DNA of 64,000 nt from Daphnia carinata (GCF_022539665.2 NC_081333.1:4207971-4271970), one strand, 5' to 3'; numbered from the stretch's first letter, positions 24,158 through 36,712 are shown. The notes: generated by a model not told the origin, from the sequence alone. Program-made: numbers and translations.

Positions 24158-26023
24158 TTATTCGATCGTAATCGAATACCAAATCTTCTTTGAGCGAAGG
24201 TAACTGAAGCTATTGTCAAATTCTACCACATCTACAAAAAATAAAAACAGAATCAGATAAAATGAAAGAGAACAGCTGACCTGGTCACTTACAAACACCG
24301 CTAACATTACAATCGATTTCTCCCTCTTCGGGAGCTACGTCACAATCGACCCGATCGTGAGGAACGACCGGGATCAACTCGCCGCCTTGCTTCCTATACA
24401 CGGCGAATGCGATGTTACTATCTTCAGAATGGAAGTCCCATCTGAAACGAGTATTTAAGAAAGAACTGCAATTGCCAGCTTCAACCGGAAGCAAATAAAA
24501 GTGTGTGTACCTTAAAACAGTGTCAGCTTGATTGACTTGGAATTCCAATAATTCTTTGGCTCCCCTGGAGATTGACAGTGGCTGCTTGTTCCTAGTGTCA
24601 GGTTTGCAGCTAAAATAGTACGACTTTGGGATGACTCCACCCATGTTAACCTAAATCCCTCCCCCCAAAAATAGGAATTTAGTGGGAAGATTAAAAAAAA
24701 TGAGTTTTAACAGAAATTCTACTTTTGTAGTGCAGTAAGCATTTCCATTGGGATCGGTCATTGTTCCTCCATAGCAAACGGGCAATTCTTGCGGATCAAT
24801 ATCTGCCAAAAGGGCTGCTTTCCATTGGGTGGAATCCTGATTAAAGATGAATATCTTGTTTCTCGTTTGCTCGTGCATAAAAGGTACCAGCATGGAGAAT
24901 AATATGGAAAATATTTTGGGTGCGTTGATAATAAAAACACGCCGGAGCAATTCCGGATAGTTTGCTTCATATATTTGAATCAGTTGAATAGCCGTATCGA
25001 CGACTGGGAATGTCAAATAAAATTAAAATAATGGTTTAACAATTTTTTTAGGTTAACATTTACCAGGTTTGAAGGTGACGTGATTCATGGAGAATCCTTC
25101 CAAATCGAGGATGACTGTTGTTTGGGAGATGGCATCTGGGGATCGCTTGAATTTAATTGGGTCCTTTTTCACCACTGAGAAGTAGTGTTCCACTAAAGCA
25201 AGCACATACATAACACAATCTTTCTTCTTAGCTGAAAGTAGGATGCCCTTAACATCCGTCAATCCGTATCGTATGACCATCAGATAGCTGTGAAACTTAT
25301 CGACGCCAATGTGGCCAGCAGCAAAGTACTTAGTCAACACTTCCGGAGACTGGAACCACTCTAGCAAAGAGTCGATTTTATACTTGCGTCGCCAATTCAT
25401 CGACTTTTTTGCGAAAAAAAAAACAAAAAATTTGTTGTTAATAAGGGAATACGAAGGTTTTCAAAAATGTGTCACTTACGTCACGTAGCATTTTTTCGGA
25501 TTTTGTCAAATTAAAGTCACGAGCTGCAAGAACAAATTGAAACGTTAACTACAATCGAATTGCTTATCAACGTTGTGGATGTTACCGATGAGCCATCGTA
25601 GAAGGTAGACATCGTCCGATTCGGGTACATTACAATCTCTGACAGCTTCGCGAAACTATAGAAATATAACGAAGAGTCAATGTACCGTACTCCAATTACA
25701 CGCCAATATGATAAAACAAGAATTAATTGGTCAAAATCTCTCTGGACTCAACAACCACAATTATCTTGGCAATTAACTTCTTTCCTCAGGTAGAAGATGG
25801 TGCCAGTGATGCACACCTGCAGTCGGACTAATTATTGCTAAGAAAGAGAAGGTCAATCGCTTTGGAATTCGCAGCCGAAACATTAGATTTTCGTTGGACA
25901 AAACGGCAACGCGCTAGCGTATGGAACTTGAGTTTTCTTCAAAGAAAAATAGTCGTACCTGCCAAACGTCTGTACCTGTTTTAAGATGTTTTTCTGGTCA
26001 TCACTAAGGTGCCGTAGATCCAT
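24158..26023 (-). CDS. SEC14L: SEC14-like protein E (CRAL-TRIO + GOLD), eight-exon form
   Basis: Exons on the minus strand: 26023-25976, 25655-25586, 25523-25480, 25403-25064, 25003-24723, 24650-24511, 24441-24293, 24231-24158; 1146 nt, 381 aa. The 340-nt and 281-nt exons equal exons 4+5 (121+219) and 6+7 (81+200) of genes A-D, so two introns are absent with no base gained or lost. N-terminus MDLRHLSDDQKNILKQ; core motifs FAAGHIGVDKFHSY, VIRYGLTDVKGILLSAKK, LDLEGFSMNHVTFKPG; YGGTMTDPNGNAYC; GOLD with WDFHSEDSNIAFAVY. The protein ends abruptly after YSITIE, giving the shortest tail of the six. All introns are GT-AG. Confidence 0.93.
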
Positions 26024-26940
26024 GATGAAGAGGCTACTGATGTCGTAGATGTTGTGCTCAAATTTGACCTTGTAGAGTTTCTTCCTTAGTAATCTTATTC
26101 CCCGTTTAAAGTCAACAGATCGATTGTTATTCTTCTAAATGTCGTTAAGCTGTTGGGTTTTTGCGAACAGCTACGAGTTGCTTCAGCCGCACTTCACGAC
26201 CCATGCCACAGAGCCAGCGACAATAACACTAAACAAGAAGCCTTCCCAGAAAATTTTGAAGGTCGAGCAAGATACGTAGTATCATCTGATAATGACGGAA
26301 GACACGCACATAAAGCTGCAGATAAAATTTAAAAAAAATAGACGATAGCTAGCGAGGAAGTTAAAGCCAAACAGACGTGGCGCAGCACAACAAACTTTGA
26401 CGACAGTTTCTTTCACACTGAAGAGTCTGAATGGGAAGGAAAATTGCATAAGCTTAAAAAATTATGTGTTTGTCACAATCATCTCAATTTTCCAGACGGA
26501 GGAATATCGGTTATTCGATATTTTCACGGTCGGATGCATGCAAGTTGTTATTTTTTTTTTTCAAAATAAAACAAAGTCCACTCGAAATCATCCATTAGTA
26601 AACAAAAATTGTCTGATTGTTGCTATAGGATTAATGAAAATTGTAACAACTACAGTTTCAATTTCCATATCGAACTAGCTGGTTTTCGTTTTTTTTGCGA
26701 AATTATACATTTTTTTCCCTTGTGCAGTTCGTCTTTAAGAATTGTTGATGCTAAATACATAAACAATAACAAGACAAACTACACAAGAAAATTCAACTGT
26801 AACTTCGACGAATAACAAACGATGTTGTATTTATCCAACGTTTTCCAAGGGGAAAAAATATATATAATATCTATTTCATTAATTTCTTTTGCTCGATTTT
26901 TATTATGTAGTCCATTTTACCCAATTTTTTTCCATGGAGA
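26024..26940. other. Intergenic between SEC14L-F and SEC14L-E
   Basis: AT-rich spacer; no coding or RNA feature identified. Confidence 0.5.
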
Positions 26941-29464
26941 TTATTGATTTGTTTGTATTTCCGCATCCAAATAATCCAAATTGTTGCCGTTCAAGCAGAC
27001 CGGTTTGGACGAGTCGATAGTGATCGAGTACCAAATCTTTTTCGAACGGAGGTAGCTGAAGCTATTGTCGAATTCCACCACATCTAAACAGTAAGAACAA
27101 CATAAATGAATGATAATCAAAGTAGATAAAGAATAGAATAACTTACAAACACCAGTGTAGTCGCAATAGATTTCTCCTTCTTCGGGAGACATGTGACAAT
27201 CGACGCGATCGTGAGGAACGACGGGAATCAATTCATTGCCTTGTTTCCTGTACACGGCAAAAGCGATGTCACTCTCTTCCGAATGAAAATCCCATCTTAG
27301 AAAGGTCAATAAAATAATTTAAATGATCTGGTTCCGAACGTTAAGACCTTTTGAAAATTTTACTTTAACACTGTTCCAGCGTTTTTCACATGGAATTCCA
27401 AAAGTTCTTTGGAACCACTTGAGATGGATAAGCACTTCTTGTCGGTGGTGCTAGATTTTCCATTTAGATAGTAAGACTTGGGTACTTCGCCTCCCATATT
27501 GACCTGCAATTTAGTTTAAAGTGTTTAAATTACATAGAAAAGAAATTTTTGTATGGTAGTTGCCTTTGTGATGCAATTGGGGTTCCCATCAGGATCAGTC
27601 ATCGTTCCTCCATAGCAAACAGGCAATTGGTCTTCGTCGATATCTTCCAGGAGGGCTGCCTTCCATTGTTTAGCATCATGGCTAAAAATTTGAATTTTGT
27701 TTCTGGTTTTCTCGTGCATAAATGGTTTCAACATAGAGAACAGAACAGAGAAAATCTTAGGAGCATTGATAATGAAGACACGCCGCAGCAGTTCCGGATA
27801 GTTTCCCTCGTACAACTGGACCAGTTGAATGGCCGTGTCTAAGGCTACGCAAAAAAAAAGTGGAGCAAAAAAATTATATTTAGTTTGTACCGATTGACCT
27901 ACATACTAACAAACGTTTCTGAAAATCATGCCTCACAAAAGTGAGCTAACAGTCTAAAGTTAGAGGCATTGGTCCAGTTTGTGGTTTTTTAAAATGATTA
28001 ATTAAAAAATTTCTTATTTTTGGCTTGAAAAAAAAACAAACAGACAGTTTACTGTTGTGTTCTCATACATCTAGAACACGTTGGACGTGTCCAGCAGGCA
28101 AGTCATCTTACGGATACTTTCTACCGGAATCAGCAGGGATACTTGATTTCGTTTCACCGCTAACGGTCCGTAACGTGCAATTACAGTAGGCCAAAATTAT
28201 AAGCTACTAGAACCCAGAAGAGATACCTGGTTTGTACGTGATGTGGCGCATCGAAAAACCGGCCATATCAAAGATAACCGTTGACTGGGCAATGGCATCG
28301 GGAGAACGCTTGAATTTCTTGGGGTTATTCCGAACTCTTTGGAAGGTTCTCTCCACTATTTCAATCACGTACATAAGGTAGTCTCTTTTCTTGGCCGAAA
28401 GTAGGATGCCCTTCAAATCCATGGCTCCGTATCGAACGGCCACCGTGTAGCTATTCAATTTATCCACACCAATGTAGCCGGCAGCAAAGTACTTGGTCAA
28501 CACTTCCGGTATTTCATAGTCCTGTAGAACGGTGTCGACTTTATATTTGCGGCGCCATTCCATCGACTTCATTTAGGAAAAACACCAAGAAATTAAAAAT
28601 ATACCAGATTTAAGCAACAAATAATTTGACTTACATTCCGGAGCATCTTTTCAGCCTTGGCCAAATCGAAATCGCGAGCTTATTTGGAGAAAAAAAAATA
28701 AAACAGAGATGTGTCATTTGGAAATCAGAAAATAAAACAAGGTGTTATTACCGATAAGCCATCGCAGTAGATAGACATCGTCAGTTTCTGGTAGTTTGCA
28801 ATCTTTCACCGCCTCGCGAAACTGTATAGAATGAAACGAAAAGTCAGTCAACACACTCGGGCAACAAATTTCAAAACGAAAGTCAGCAACGATGCTGTTA
28901 ACCTGTTTGACTTTGAAATATTACGAAACAACCGGAGAAACTAGAATGACTAGGGCGTTAAGGGAGCACTGTGATTGTCATAGTAAAACTTGATTCAAAA
29001 CGAAAGAGAAAAGCAAGGTAAAGATTTATGGTTTTATAGGACATTGTAAAAATCGACTGAGGGAATATTAAACAAGACGAACAAGTGAAAGTTTACATGT
29101 GGGTAAGAAAAAACGGATTTTGCTTAGATTTTCTGCAAATATTATCGTCAAGAAACAAAGCGGGTAGCAGGTGTTAGCTTCTAACGCGAGGTCACGCCGT
29201 AAAAAAAAATGTAAGCCTCGAGATTGGGGATGGGAACTTTCAGGAAACGGAATGTGGGTAACCGCCTCCAGCTTTTAAAATGCTATGACCGCATTTCTTC
29301 AGTAAGTTATTTAATTAACATATAGTTTGTCGATTTGATTTGATCATCTTTTGGTATGTTACAGGCCGCTGTCCTAGATATCACGAGAAAAGAATGAGAA
29401 AATAAGGCCAGCATACCTGCTTCAGGACAGTTTTCTGATCATCGTTGAGCTGGCCGAGATTCAT
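26941..29464 (-). CDS. SEC14L: SEC14-like protein F (CRAL-TRIO + GOLD), eight-exon form
   Basis: Exons on the minus strand: 29464-29417, 28821-28752, 28678-28635, 28566-28227, 27844-27564, 27503-27364, 27295-27147, 27083-26941; 1215 nt, 404 aa. It shares the fused 340-nt and 281-nt exons with gene E. N-terminus MNLGQLNDDQKTVLKQ; core FAAGYIGVDKLNSY, AVRYGAMDLKGILLSAKK, FDMAGFSMRHITYKPG; YGGTMTDPDGNPNCITK; GOLD with WDFHSEESDIAFAVY and VVEFDNSFSYLRSKKIWYSI; longest C-terminal tail of the array. The intron after the 281-nt exon starts with GC (GCAACT). Two possible upstream exons (29931-30412) could extend the N-terminus in frame. Confidence 0.93.
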
Positions 29465-31353
29465 CTCGTGAAAGTAGAATCACTATGACGGAAATCTTAT
29501 CTGCTTGATAACGGCGTTTTCCTTTAGCGCTTCCTGTACAATTTTCAATCTTAAAATAACACTTTATTCTTTTCGTTTGTAACTTATTTCCTTTTCTCGA
29601 AACTTCTTTACTCACAGAAAGCTAAAACTGCGCACGCAAACTCGATGCTATTAAATACTATAAATCTACGCAATCAGTCAGGAAGAAAAAAAATCTTTGA
29701 AGACGACCACAATTTAAAATAAATCGATGAGAAAGGGCACGAGATCACACATTCGTGAAACGGTAGACTAAAAACAAGCACTAGAATCGCAGACGTCGAG
29801 AAGGAGGTAACAAACACACTACACTCTGGGACGGCTGTTTGTATCCTACTGAGGAGTGTGAAGGAAAAGTAACACACTTGTAGGCTGACCAGCAACAGGT
29901 ACACCTGCACCGGGCACGCATGCAACTTACCTTTGCCGGGGGGTACGATGAAATTCTTGGATAATCCTTAAAGGAACCCGTGTCTGATATCACAGACAAA
30001 ACTATTGGGTGAGAGTTGTTACGACATCTATGCTGCTGTAAACGATGATTTCGTCAAGTTCGATTATTACTCAATTAACTACGCTTTAAAATGTTAGACA
30101 CTTGTTTAAAAATTCAATGCACCACACAACGTCGAACGACAAACGCGTTGGAGCCATATCGAACACGGTTTTTTTCTCGTAGAGCGAAAGCTGTATGATG
30201 TAGTCAATTTCTTGACTACTTCACCAATCCTGCTACAAGTGAAAGGCGACGTTGCCAAAAAAGAACACGCGGAAAAATTGGATATCACAAAAATAAAGTT
30301 ACATTGCCTAAGATAAATTTGAAGCTAAAGAAACAGAATAGAACGAGAGGGGCAAGTTGTTGTTAAAAATATTACCAGTATCAGCATCGAGATTCCGCAG
30401 ACCCTTGGACATCACGGCAAAGGACTCCGAGGGAGTGGTTCGTCACACATTCCATTTCCGACCGAAGAACTCTGCATAAGCCTAATCAACGGGAGAAATA
30501 CAAAGTTTTTAACACGTCTAGAATTAGCCGTCTTTCTTTGTTTCTAAAGATTTTCCCTCCCTTGGTTTTAGGCAACATGTCAACCGGAAATCGTACGATG
30601 GCTGCCGTCCAATCAGCGACCGACATCTTGCACCCTTCCATATTTCTTATATGATCGGACAACTAACGTTTTGCCCCGTATAGACCAAATCATGGAAGAG
30701 CATTGGTTAAACGTTTCACACAAGATTTTACGTATAAACTAATCACGTTTGTTTTTAGCTAGTCAATCGCGTAATATACCCAGCATCAATACTGTCTGTG
30801 GCAAGCCGCTTCTCCAAAACCATAGAGAATGAGAAACCTCATGTCTTGTGTGGTTTCGTAGAACCAATTGTGTTCGCTTTTGTAATTTTTGCAGATCGTA
30901 AGGATCTGTGGTATGGTAACAGCCAAGTTCGTAAAAGCCTCAAAATCATGCTAAAATGAAAGACCAGACAGCCAGCAAAAATGTTTTACCGGTGCCCTTT
31001 GCTTTCAACTGTTTAATACTGTAGCAGTGTAGCTAGATGCTGGCGACCTACCGATGGTTAGTTACAATCCACCGACTGAACTAAACTTCGGCAATTAACA
31101 TATCAAACGCAGCCCACGCTAACGTAGGCAAGAACTTGCATTCGTTTTAGTGTTTTATTTCACTTTGTTTTTAGCACAAATTTGCACGTCGCGAGCTTGT
31201 GCCCCTGTGGCTTCGTGCACTCTAACAAGTCTGGACTGGACTCGGTTTGCCGCCTTCCCGGATATACTGTGCCTGTTGCCACTTTGCCCATTTGTTGAGT
31301 GTCGTGCGTAAGTTGCACAATTTCAAAACAGTTGGCAACGGCACATCTCGAAA
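29465..31353. other. Intergenic region between divergent SEC14L-F and NOC4L
   Basis: Presumed promoters of both genes. Apart from the two candidate minus-strand exons described separately, nothing coding was recognised. Confidence 0.5.
29931..30412 (-). CDS. Two candidate upstream exons, possible alternative N-terminus for SEC14L-F or an unknown gene
   Basis: Candidate exon 30412-30376 starts with ATG (MSKGLRNLDADT) and ends at a GTAATA donor. Candidate exon 29983-29931 starts after GATATCAG and ends at a strong GTAAGT donor (DTGSFKDYPRISSYPPAK). The two join in frame to 30 codons and end in phase 0. The sequence directly before the SEC14L-F start codon ends in AG, also in phase 0, so an in-frame extension is possible; joining to exon 2 of F is also in frame. 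I do not recognise the peptide, and these may belong to a separate gene. Confidence 0.3.
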
Positions 31354-33344
31354 ATGGCGGCCTCGTCAACAAAACGTGAAAAATCCAAACAAAATCAACG
31401 AGAAATATTTGAAACCATAAAATTACAAACTAAAGAAGTTATTCAAAGCCGAAAAAACATCAACCACATAATTGAGATTCAATCAAATCTAGAGGTATTT
31501 AGCTAATAAGAATTTAGTACCACGTTATCGAAATGCGCCTTATCCATACCATTCCACGTTTTATTTGTATAGAGTGAAGAAATTGCAGTCATCAAAGCCA
31601 GTATTAAGGCTCTTGATAAAATATTTTGTCATTTTACTTCAAACGGCTCGCTGTCCGAGGTAGGCCCCCCATTAGAAACAGAGGCAGACAAAACAGTTCG
31701 AGAATGGAGCAGGGAACGCTACCAAGAATTTCAGGATCATCTCTTCAAACTCATCGAAGCAGAACAAATCAGTCTTCAGGAACAAGCCCTAGTTTCTCTC
31801 ATGCACCTTTTGCAAGCAGAAGGTCAGCATCCTCTTCAAAAGTTACCTGAAGGGAAGGAACATATGTTTCCACTTGACTTATTAGAGGTTAGTTTATCCA
31901 AATACAATTCATTCTTGCTGACCATATCACCAAATTATACTGTAAAAATGCAGAAACTAATGGTTCACATGCTGAACCTTGACAGAGAAGCTGCTCCAGT
32001 TATTACACGTTTCCAAGAATTCATGGAATATGAGGATGTTTTGTTCCATCTTCTTCGTGTGTTAGGCAAAATTCTAAAAGCACAAACTAATGTTGATGAA
32101 AAGTTTCTCAGAAACCTTATTCATATCCTGGAACATGTCACATTGCATAATTCACCTGTAAAGGAAGAAGAGAAAACTAAACTTTTTTGTTCTAGTAAGA
32201 CTATATAGCAATTGTTTCTATGAAATTGACAACAAAGTTTCTTTTTTTAGACAAAAAACACTTCAAATGGAACTATGGGCAAGCCAAAAAATACTTCAGT
32301 ACTATTTGGCAACAATTGCTGAGGCATCCTCTGACTCCAAGTCTCTACAAAAGAGTGCTTGTGATTTTGCCAGACAAGGTTCTTCCTCATTTAGAGAAGC
32401 CTTTGTTACTCACAGACTTTCTTATGGAATCCTATCGAATTGGTAAAATAGAGCGTAGTATTTCAACTTAAAGTTTTAGAATAATCCCTTTATCGATTAA
32501 TAGGCGGAGCTGTAAGCATCCTTGCTCTGCATGGAGTTTTCCTGCTAATGCAAAACTACAATTTAGAATACCCTGATTTTTACACAAAGCTGTACGCCTT
32601 GTTAGAACCTGGTGTGCTTTTCGTCAAATACCGCGCCCGCTTTTTTTACCTGTTGGATCTGTTTATGACCTCTACGTAAGCCATTATTTTTTCAGGGACC
32701 TTATCCATTTAACTAATTCACATTCACTTGATCAGTCATATTCCTGAATATATTGCCGCCGCCTTTGCAAAGCGCCTCTCTCGGTTGGCTCTCATTGCTC
32801 CAGCGAACGTCGCAATCTTGCTTCTACATTTCGTAGGCAACTTGATGATAAGACATCGTGGACTGTCACGGTTGATGCATCATCCGGAGGATCAAAATGG
32901 TATATTTTCTTTTTCTGCTATAATGTGTATCCGCAATGCATATGTCGCTGACATTTCTGGAAAACTTTAGATGTTACTGATGACCCATACGTGATGAATG
33001 AAAATGATCTAACTGCTTGCAAAGCAACAGATAGTTCTTTGTGGGAAATCAAAACATTGCAATCACATGTCTTACCAGAGATAGCCAATACGGCCAAATT
33101 CATTGAAAGAGATTTGCCAAAGCTTGAATGGGATGTAAAGCAAGATCTGGAAACCACTTTGGAAGATGTGAGTCACAAAAAAAATTCCTGTATTTCTGTG
33201 TTCATCGTTTTTCTTTGGTTGCAGATGCTTGAGAAAGAGTTGAAACGTAAAAATCCGACTGACGACATACCGATCAACTTCGAAAAGCCAACCAAATTCG
33301 CATGTGTAAAGCATGAAAAACTCTCTGTTTACTTTGAATTGTGA
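31354..33344 (+). CDS. NOC4L: Nucleolar complex protein 4 homolog (NOC4-like, CBF domain)
   Basis: Exons 31354-31494, 31573-31887, 31954-32194, 32251-32442, 32504-32675, 32736-32899, 32971-33167, 33225-33344; 1542 nt, 513 aa, against 516 in human. NOC4 partners NOP14 in 40S (SSU) pre-ribosome assembly and export in the nucleolus. The CBF/MAK21-type domain is clear at about residues 297-440: LEYPDFYTKLYALLEPG, VKYRARFFYLLDLF, then AAAFAKRLSRLALIAP and HFVGNLMIRH. Downstream come the acidic DDPYVMNENDLTAC, SSLWEIKTLQSHVLPE and the conserved end KHEKLSVYFEL. The start Met was chosen as the first in-frame ATG after upstream stops; it begins a basic N-terminus MAASSTKREKSKQNQRE. All introns are short GT-AG. 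Confidence 0.95.
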
Positions 33345-33785
33345 CTTTTCCTGTGCATTTAAAATAAATCGTTTCAACTTGTATTGCCTTGTCGTAACAA
33401 GATATTTGAAATAAGAAAGCCCTTAACATTACGGTCTTTTCCTTGCTAATTTTCTTGGAATACTTTCTGTACAGCAGCAACAGGTTTTGTTTGACCTATT
33501 TCTGCCCTTTCCCTTTCCCCTGCAAACCACATTAGTATAGTCTGAAAGTAGTTGAAGCGGGTACGCGAACATTTACGTGTGAATCAAGCCCATTGTGTCT
33601 TTCCATACGTGACGACACTGGTTGGATAACTGTATTGAGTGTGATCGAGTCGTTTAGGAAGTTCAAAAATGTAGTCGTTTGGATATTACACCTCCAAAAT
33701 AATTAACCTACGACAAGAAACATGTGAACGTATACAATACTATCTGCTGCTAGTAATTGTAGGTGGCAGTATCATTTAAAAGGGT
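33345..33785. other. Intergenic between NOC4L and tRNA-Ile
   Basis: A presumed polyadenylation signal AATAAA lies near 33362, just after the NOC4L stop. No other feature identified. Confidence 0.5.
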
Positions 33786-33880
33786 TGCCCTAGGTGAGGC
33801 TCGAACTCACAACCACGGCATCACTAGTCACTAGTACTGTCATATAAGTACCGTGCGCTAACCAATTGCGCCACTAGGGC
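33786..33880 (-). tRNA. tRNA-Ile(UAU): tRNA-Ile (anticodon UAU) with intron
   Basis: Read on the minus strand. The acceptor stem GCCCTAG pairs with CTAGGGC, followed by discriminator A. The D-arm is GCGCAATTGGTTAGCGC and the anticodon arm CGGTACTTATA pairs with TGCCG. The T-arm is TGTGAGTTCGAGCCTCACC, with the B-box GGTTCGA-type core in the form GAGTTCGAGCC. A 21-nt intron sits one base after the anticodon, as in other metazoan tRNA-Ile(UAU) genes. CCA is not encoded. Confidence 0.96.
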
Positions 33881-34372
33881 CTGAGAATATTTGGCAAGCT
33901 AATCTACAGTACCATGAGATATAAGATTCACGATTTCACTTCGAAACAAATCGTACAGTGAAAATGACCTAGTGACAAAACCTAGATTTATAACGAATTT
34001 CCACTACTTCTCTTGGACGATATTTGTCATGTGTGATGAATTACAACCCTTAAGTAGATATGAAATGTCACAAGCCAGAAGGTACACCATACGGAGAGAA
34101 AAATTGTTTTGAGGTTTATTCAACATAAGATTTAATGACACTGCTATTGTCTTTGTTTAGCTACCGTGTTAAATAAACAAAATAAATAAAACAGCAACCG
34201 TGGCATTTACTTCTCAAATCCAGGACTTCTGGTCTGTGATGTCACGGTTTATGTCGTCTGCAAGGACTGTATATGTGTTTGTTTATAAAGTATTATTGGC
34301 AACCGGTTGAGAAGGATTCGCGAGCGGGTTCCAAATGGATGATTGTCACATTCTCGTGAAAAATTAAAGATT
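33881..34372. other. Intergenic, upstream of the peptide transporter
   Basis: AT-rich sequence with no gene seen; presumably 5' UTR and promoter of the downstream transporter. Confidence 0.4.
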
Positions 34373-36712
34373 ATGGAAGGCGAAGGGCGACCGCTTCTTT
34401 TGGATCCACAATGCAGCCCACTGTTCATTCTTCCATGGGATCCTTTACGTGCAAAGAAAAGTGGTATTATGATTCTCGTGTCAGTCACACTGGAGAGATT
34501 GGCATATTTTGCAGTTGTTATGAATTTGTTCCTTTATCTCAACAAAGGTCAACCAGAGGTATGCTAATTAGGATTTGTATGGTATCATCAGTGAATTAAG
34601 ACACAATAATTATCTTTACAGATTCAGTCATGGGAACCTATTGAAGCTCTAACTGCAGTATATGTTATTCATGGTGTTTCGTGTATTTGTTCTCCTATTG
34701 GTGGCTGGTTATCCGACTCATTCATTGGGAGATACTGGGCAGTCATTGTAGGTTCATTGGTTTACATAACAGGCTATACTTTTTTGACAGCCCTTTCTGT
34801 TAATGGGTTAACATCAATGGGCTGCGACTGGAAATCTGAAAATGATAGCCTTGTTAGCAATAGCAACTTTCATTGGCTAATTTTGGGGAAAGAATCCCAT
34901 CCTTGTTCTGCCCATGTTTATGTCACCTTGATTTTGATTGGTCTTGGAGTTGGATTTTTGAGAGCAAACATTCCTCCCTTTGGGGCAGAACAAGTCCGAG
35001 CTGGAGGGGAAAATGCTGTCAGACAATTTTTTAATGCATATTATTGGTGTGTCAACATTGGCGGTTTGATTGGAATCGGGGTTTTGGCCTATGTGGAACA
35101 AAATATGGAAGATGGGTTTTTCATTTCATATCTCGTGGCAACTACTGCTTTATGTGCATCTCTTGTTATTTTCTGTGCCGGGAAAGGTTTCTATATTGTG
35201 CATAGGCCGGGGAACTCGGTGGTTATCAATTGCTTTCGAATAGTTGGTACTTATACGTATTCGTTCGAAATTGGAATAAATTGATAAACTCTATATTTTG
35301 TGTTAGGTGAAGGATTGTATAACACGTGCAAGAAACAAGACAGCGTTCAAGGTTCTCCTATGTTTCGGCGACAATCCCATCAGCCAGTCTCCCTTGTTGC
35401 GCTTAAGGGATCGTGTTGGATCGATCGGGCAAAAATTTCTCATGGGGGTTCTTTCCACGATACCACGGTAGAAGATGTGAAATCGTTTTCCAAAACCCTG
35501 GTCTTCATTTTTGTGCTACTGCCTTACTGGTTAGTCTATTTTCAGGTAATTTGTATTTGGAACAAAAAAAATGGTGAATATATTAACTCATTTATTTCTC
35601 TTCCGCAGATGTCTACCAGTTTTCAAGCCCAAGGCCTTCACATGAATCTACACCTTAACGGAAGTAGTGCAACTGACTTTGAGGTAATCCACGATCCTGA
35701 AAGAACATCAGTGCCAAATCTGAAATGCCGTAAACCTTACCATGGTACTACTTTTGCTCGTAATCAGATTCCTGCAGCTTGGTTAACACTGTGTGACGAT
35801 GCGTTTGTCATTTTGCTGATTCCTGTTTTAAACCTGGTCGTCTACCCGTTCCTAGACAAGAAAAATATTACAACGGTTCCATTATGTCGTATAGGTATTA
35901 TTCTTTTGCTGCACATTTGTTGTATTTAAAAGTTTTTGATTTCCTTTATCCTGGAGTAGTTGTAGGAATGATTATAAGCTTGACTGCCGTCATAGTGGCT
36001 GCACTTGTTGAACATTTTCGCTTGGAAGACTGGAGACAAGGGTAAAATACGAACTTTATATTGTAATACCCAAAAATTTACATATATTCCCCTTTCCACA
36101 GGAATTCTATCAATCAAATGATAAGTAATACCAACTATAACGCAAGTTCCATGTCGATCTTATATCAGATACCTCAGTATTGTTTGATCGGGACGGCTGA
36201 AGTTTTTGCCGGAGTTGCAGGTTAGTTGCTCACTGTGTCGGCGTTCTCAGGTTCGCTTACTAATCTCTGTTGCAATAGGACTAGAATACGCTTATACAAC
36301 AGCTCCACGTACTTTCCAGGGCATCGTACTCGGTCTCTATTCAGCAATAGAGGGCCTGGGTTCCTTTCTTGGCATTCTACTTGTTCGCATAACTCGTTCT
36401 TTGCAGCTAGGCTGGATCCGAAGCGAAGTTAATTTTAATAAAGGCCATTTGGATTACTTCTTTTACCTCCTTGCCGTCATTCAGTCAGCAGTCGTCGTCG
36501 TATTTGGATTAATAATGTATCTGAGGTAGGTGCGTTTCTGGTGTTTGTGGGTCTTGAAAATGTGAACAGATTAGACGAAGTGATTCTTTTTTAGGTGGGA
36601 ACCGCCTCGACGAGATGTACACACGGAAGAAACTCTTGGTGCCAGTGCATTGCATAGCGAATATTACCAATCTATTGAAACCTCGCCCGTCCCAGAATCG
36701 CCAATGACCTAA
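34373..36712 (+). CDS. SLC15A4: Proton-coupled oligopeptide transporter, SLC15 (PHT/SLC15A4-like)
   Basis: Exons 34373-34558, 34622-35246, 35307-35545, 35609-35894, 35960-36041, 36102-36220, 36279-36525, 36595-36712; 1902 nt, 633 aa. Membrane segments fill the protein. The POT/PTR2 signature is present near residue 89 (GGWLSDSFIGRYWAVIVGSL) and the second signature as QFFNAYYWCVNIGGLIGIG. The large loop contains WIDRAKISHGGSFHDTTVEDVK, matching the SLC15A4/A3 pattern of CKMSHGGPF plus VEDVK, and IPQYCLIGTAEVFAGVAGLEYAYTTAP is also typical. The N-terminus EGEGRPLLLD holds a dileucine-like acidic motif, as in lysosomal PHT members. The family moves histidine and di/tripeptides out of endolysosomes; location here is inferred. 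The exon 2 donor (GTACTT at 35247) was chosen for frame and alignment. Confidence 0.9.

Noticed and set aside
6943..29464. Any of the six SEC14L genes being a pseudogene
   Set aside because: All six splice to full-length frames with matching exon sizes, intact splice sites (GT or GC donors) and no internal stops.
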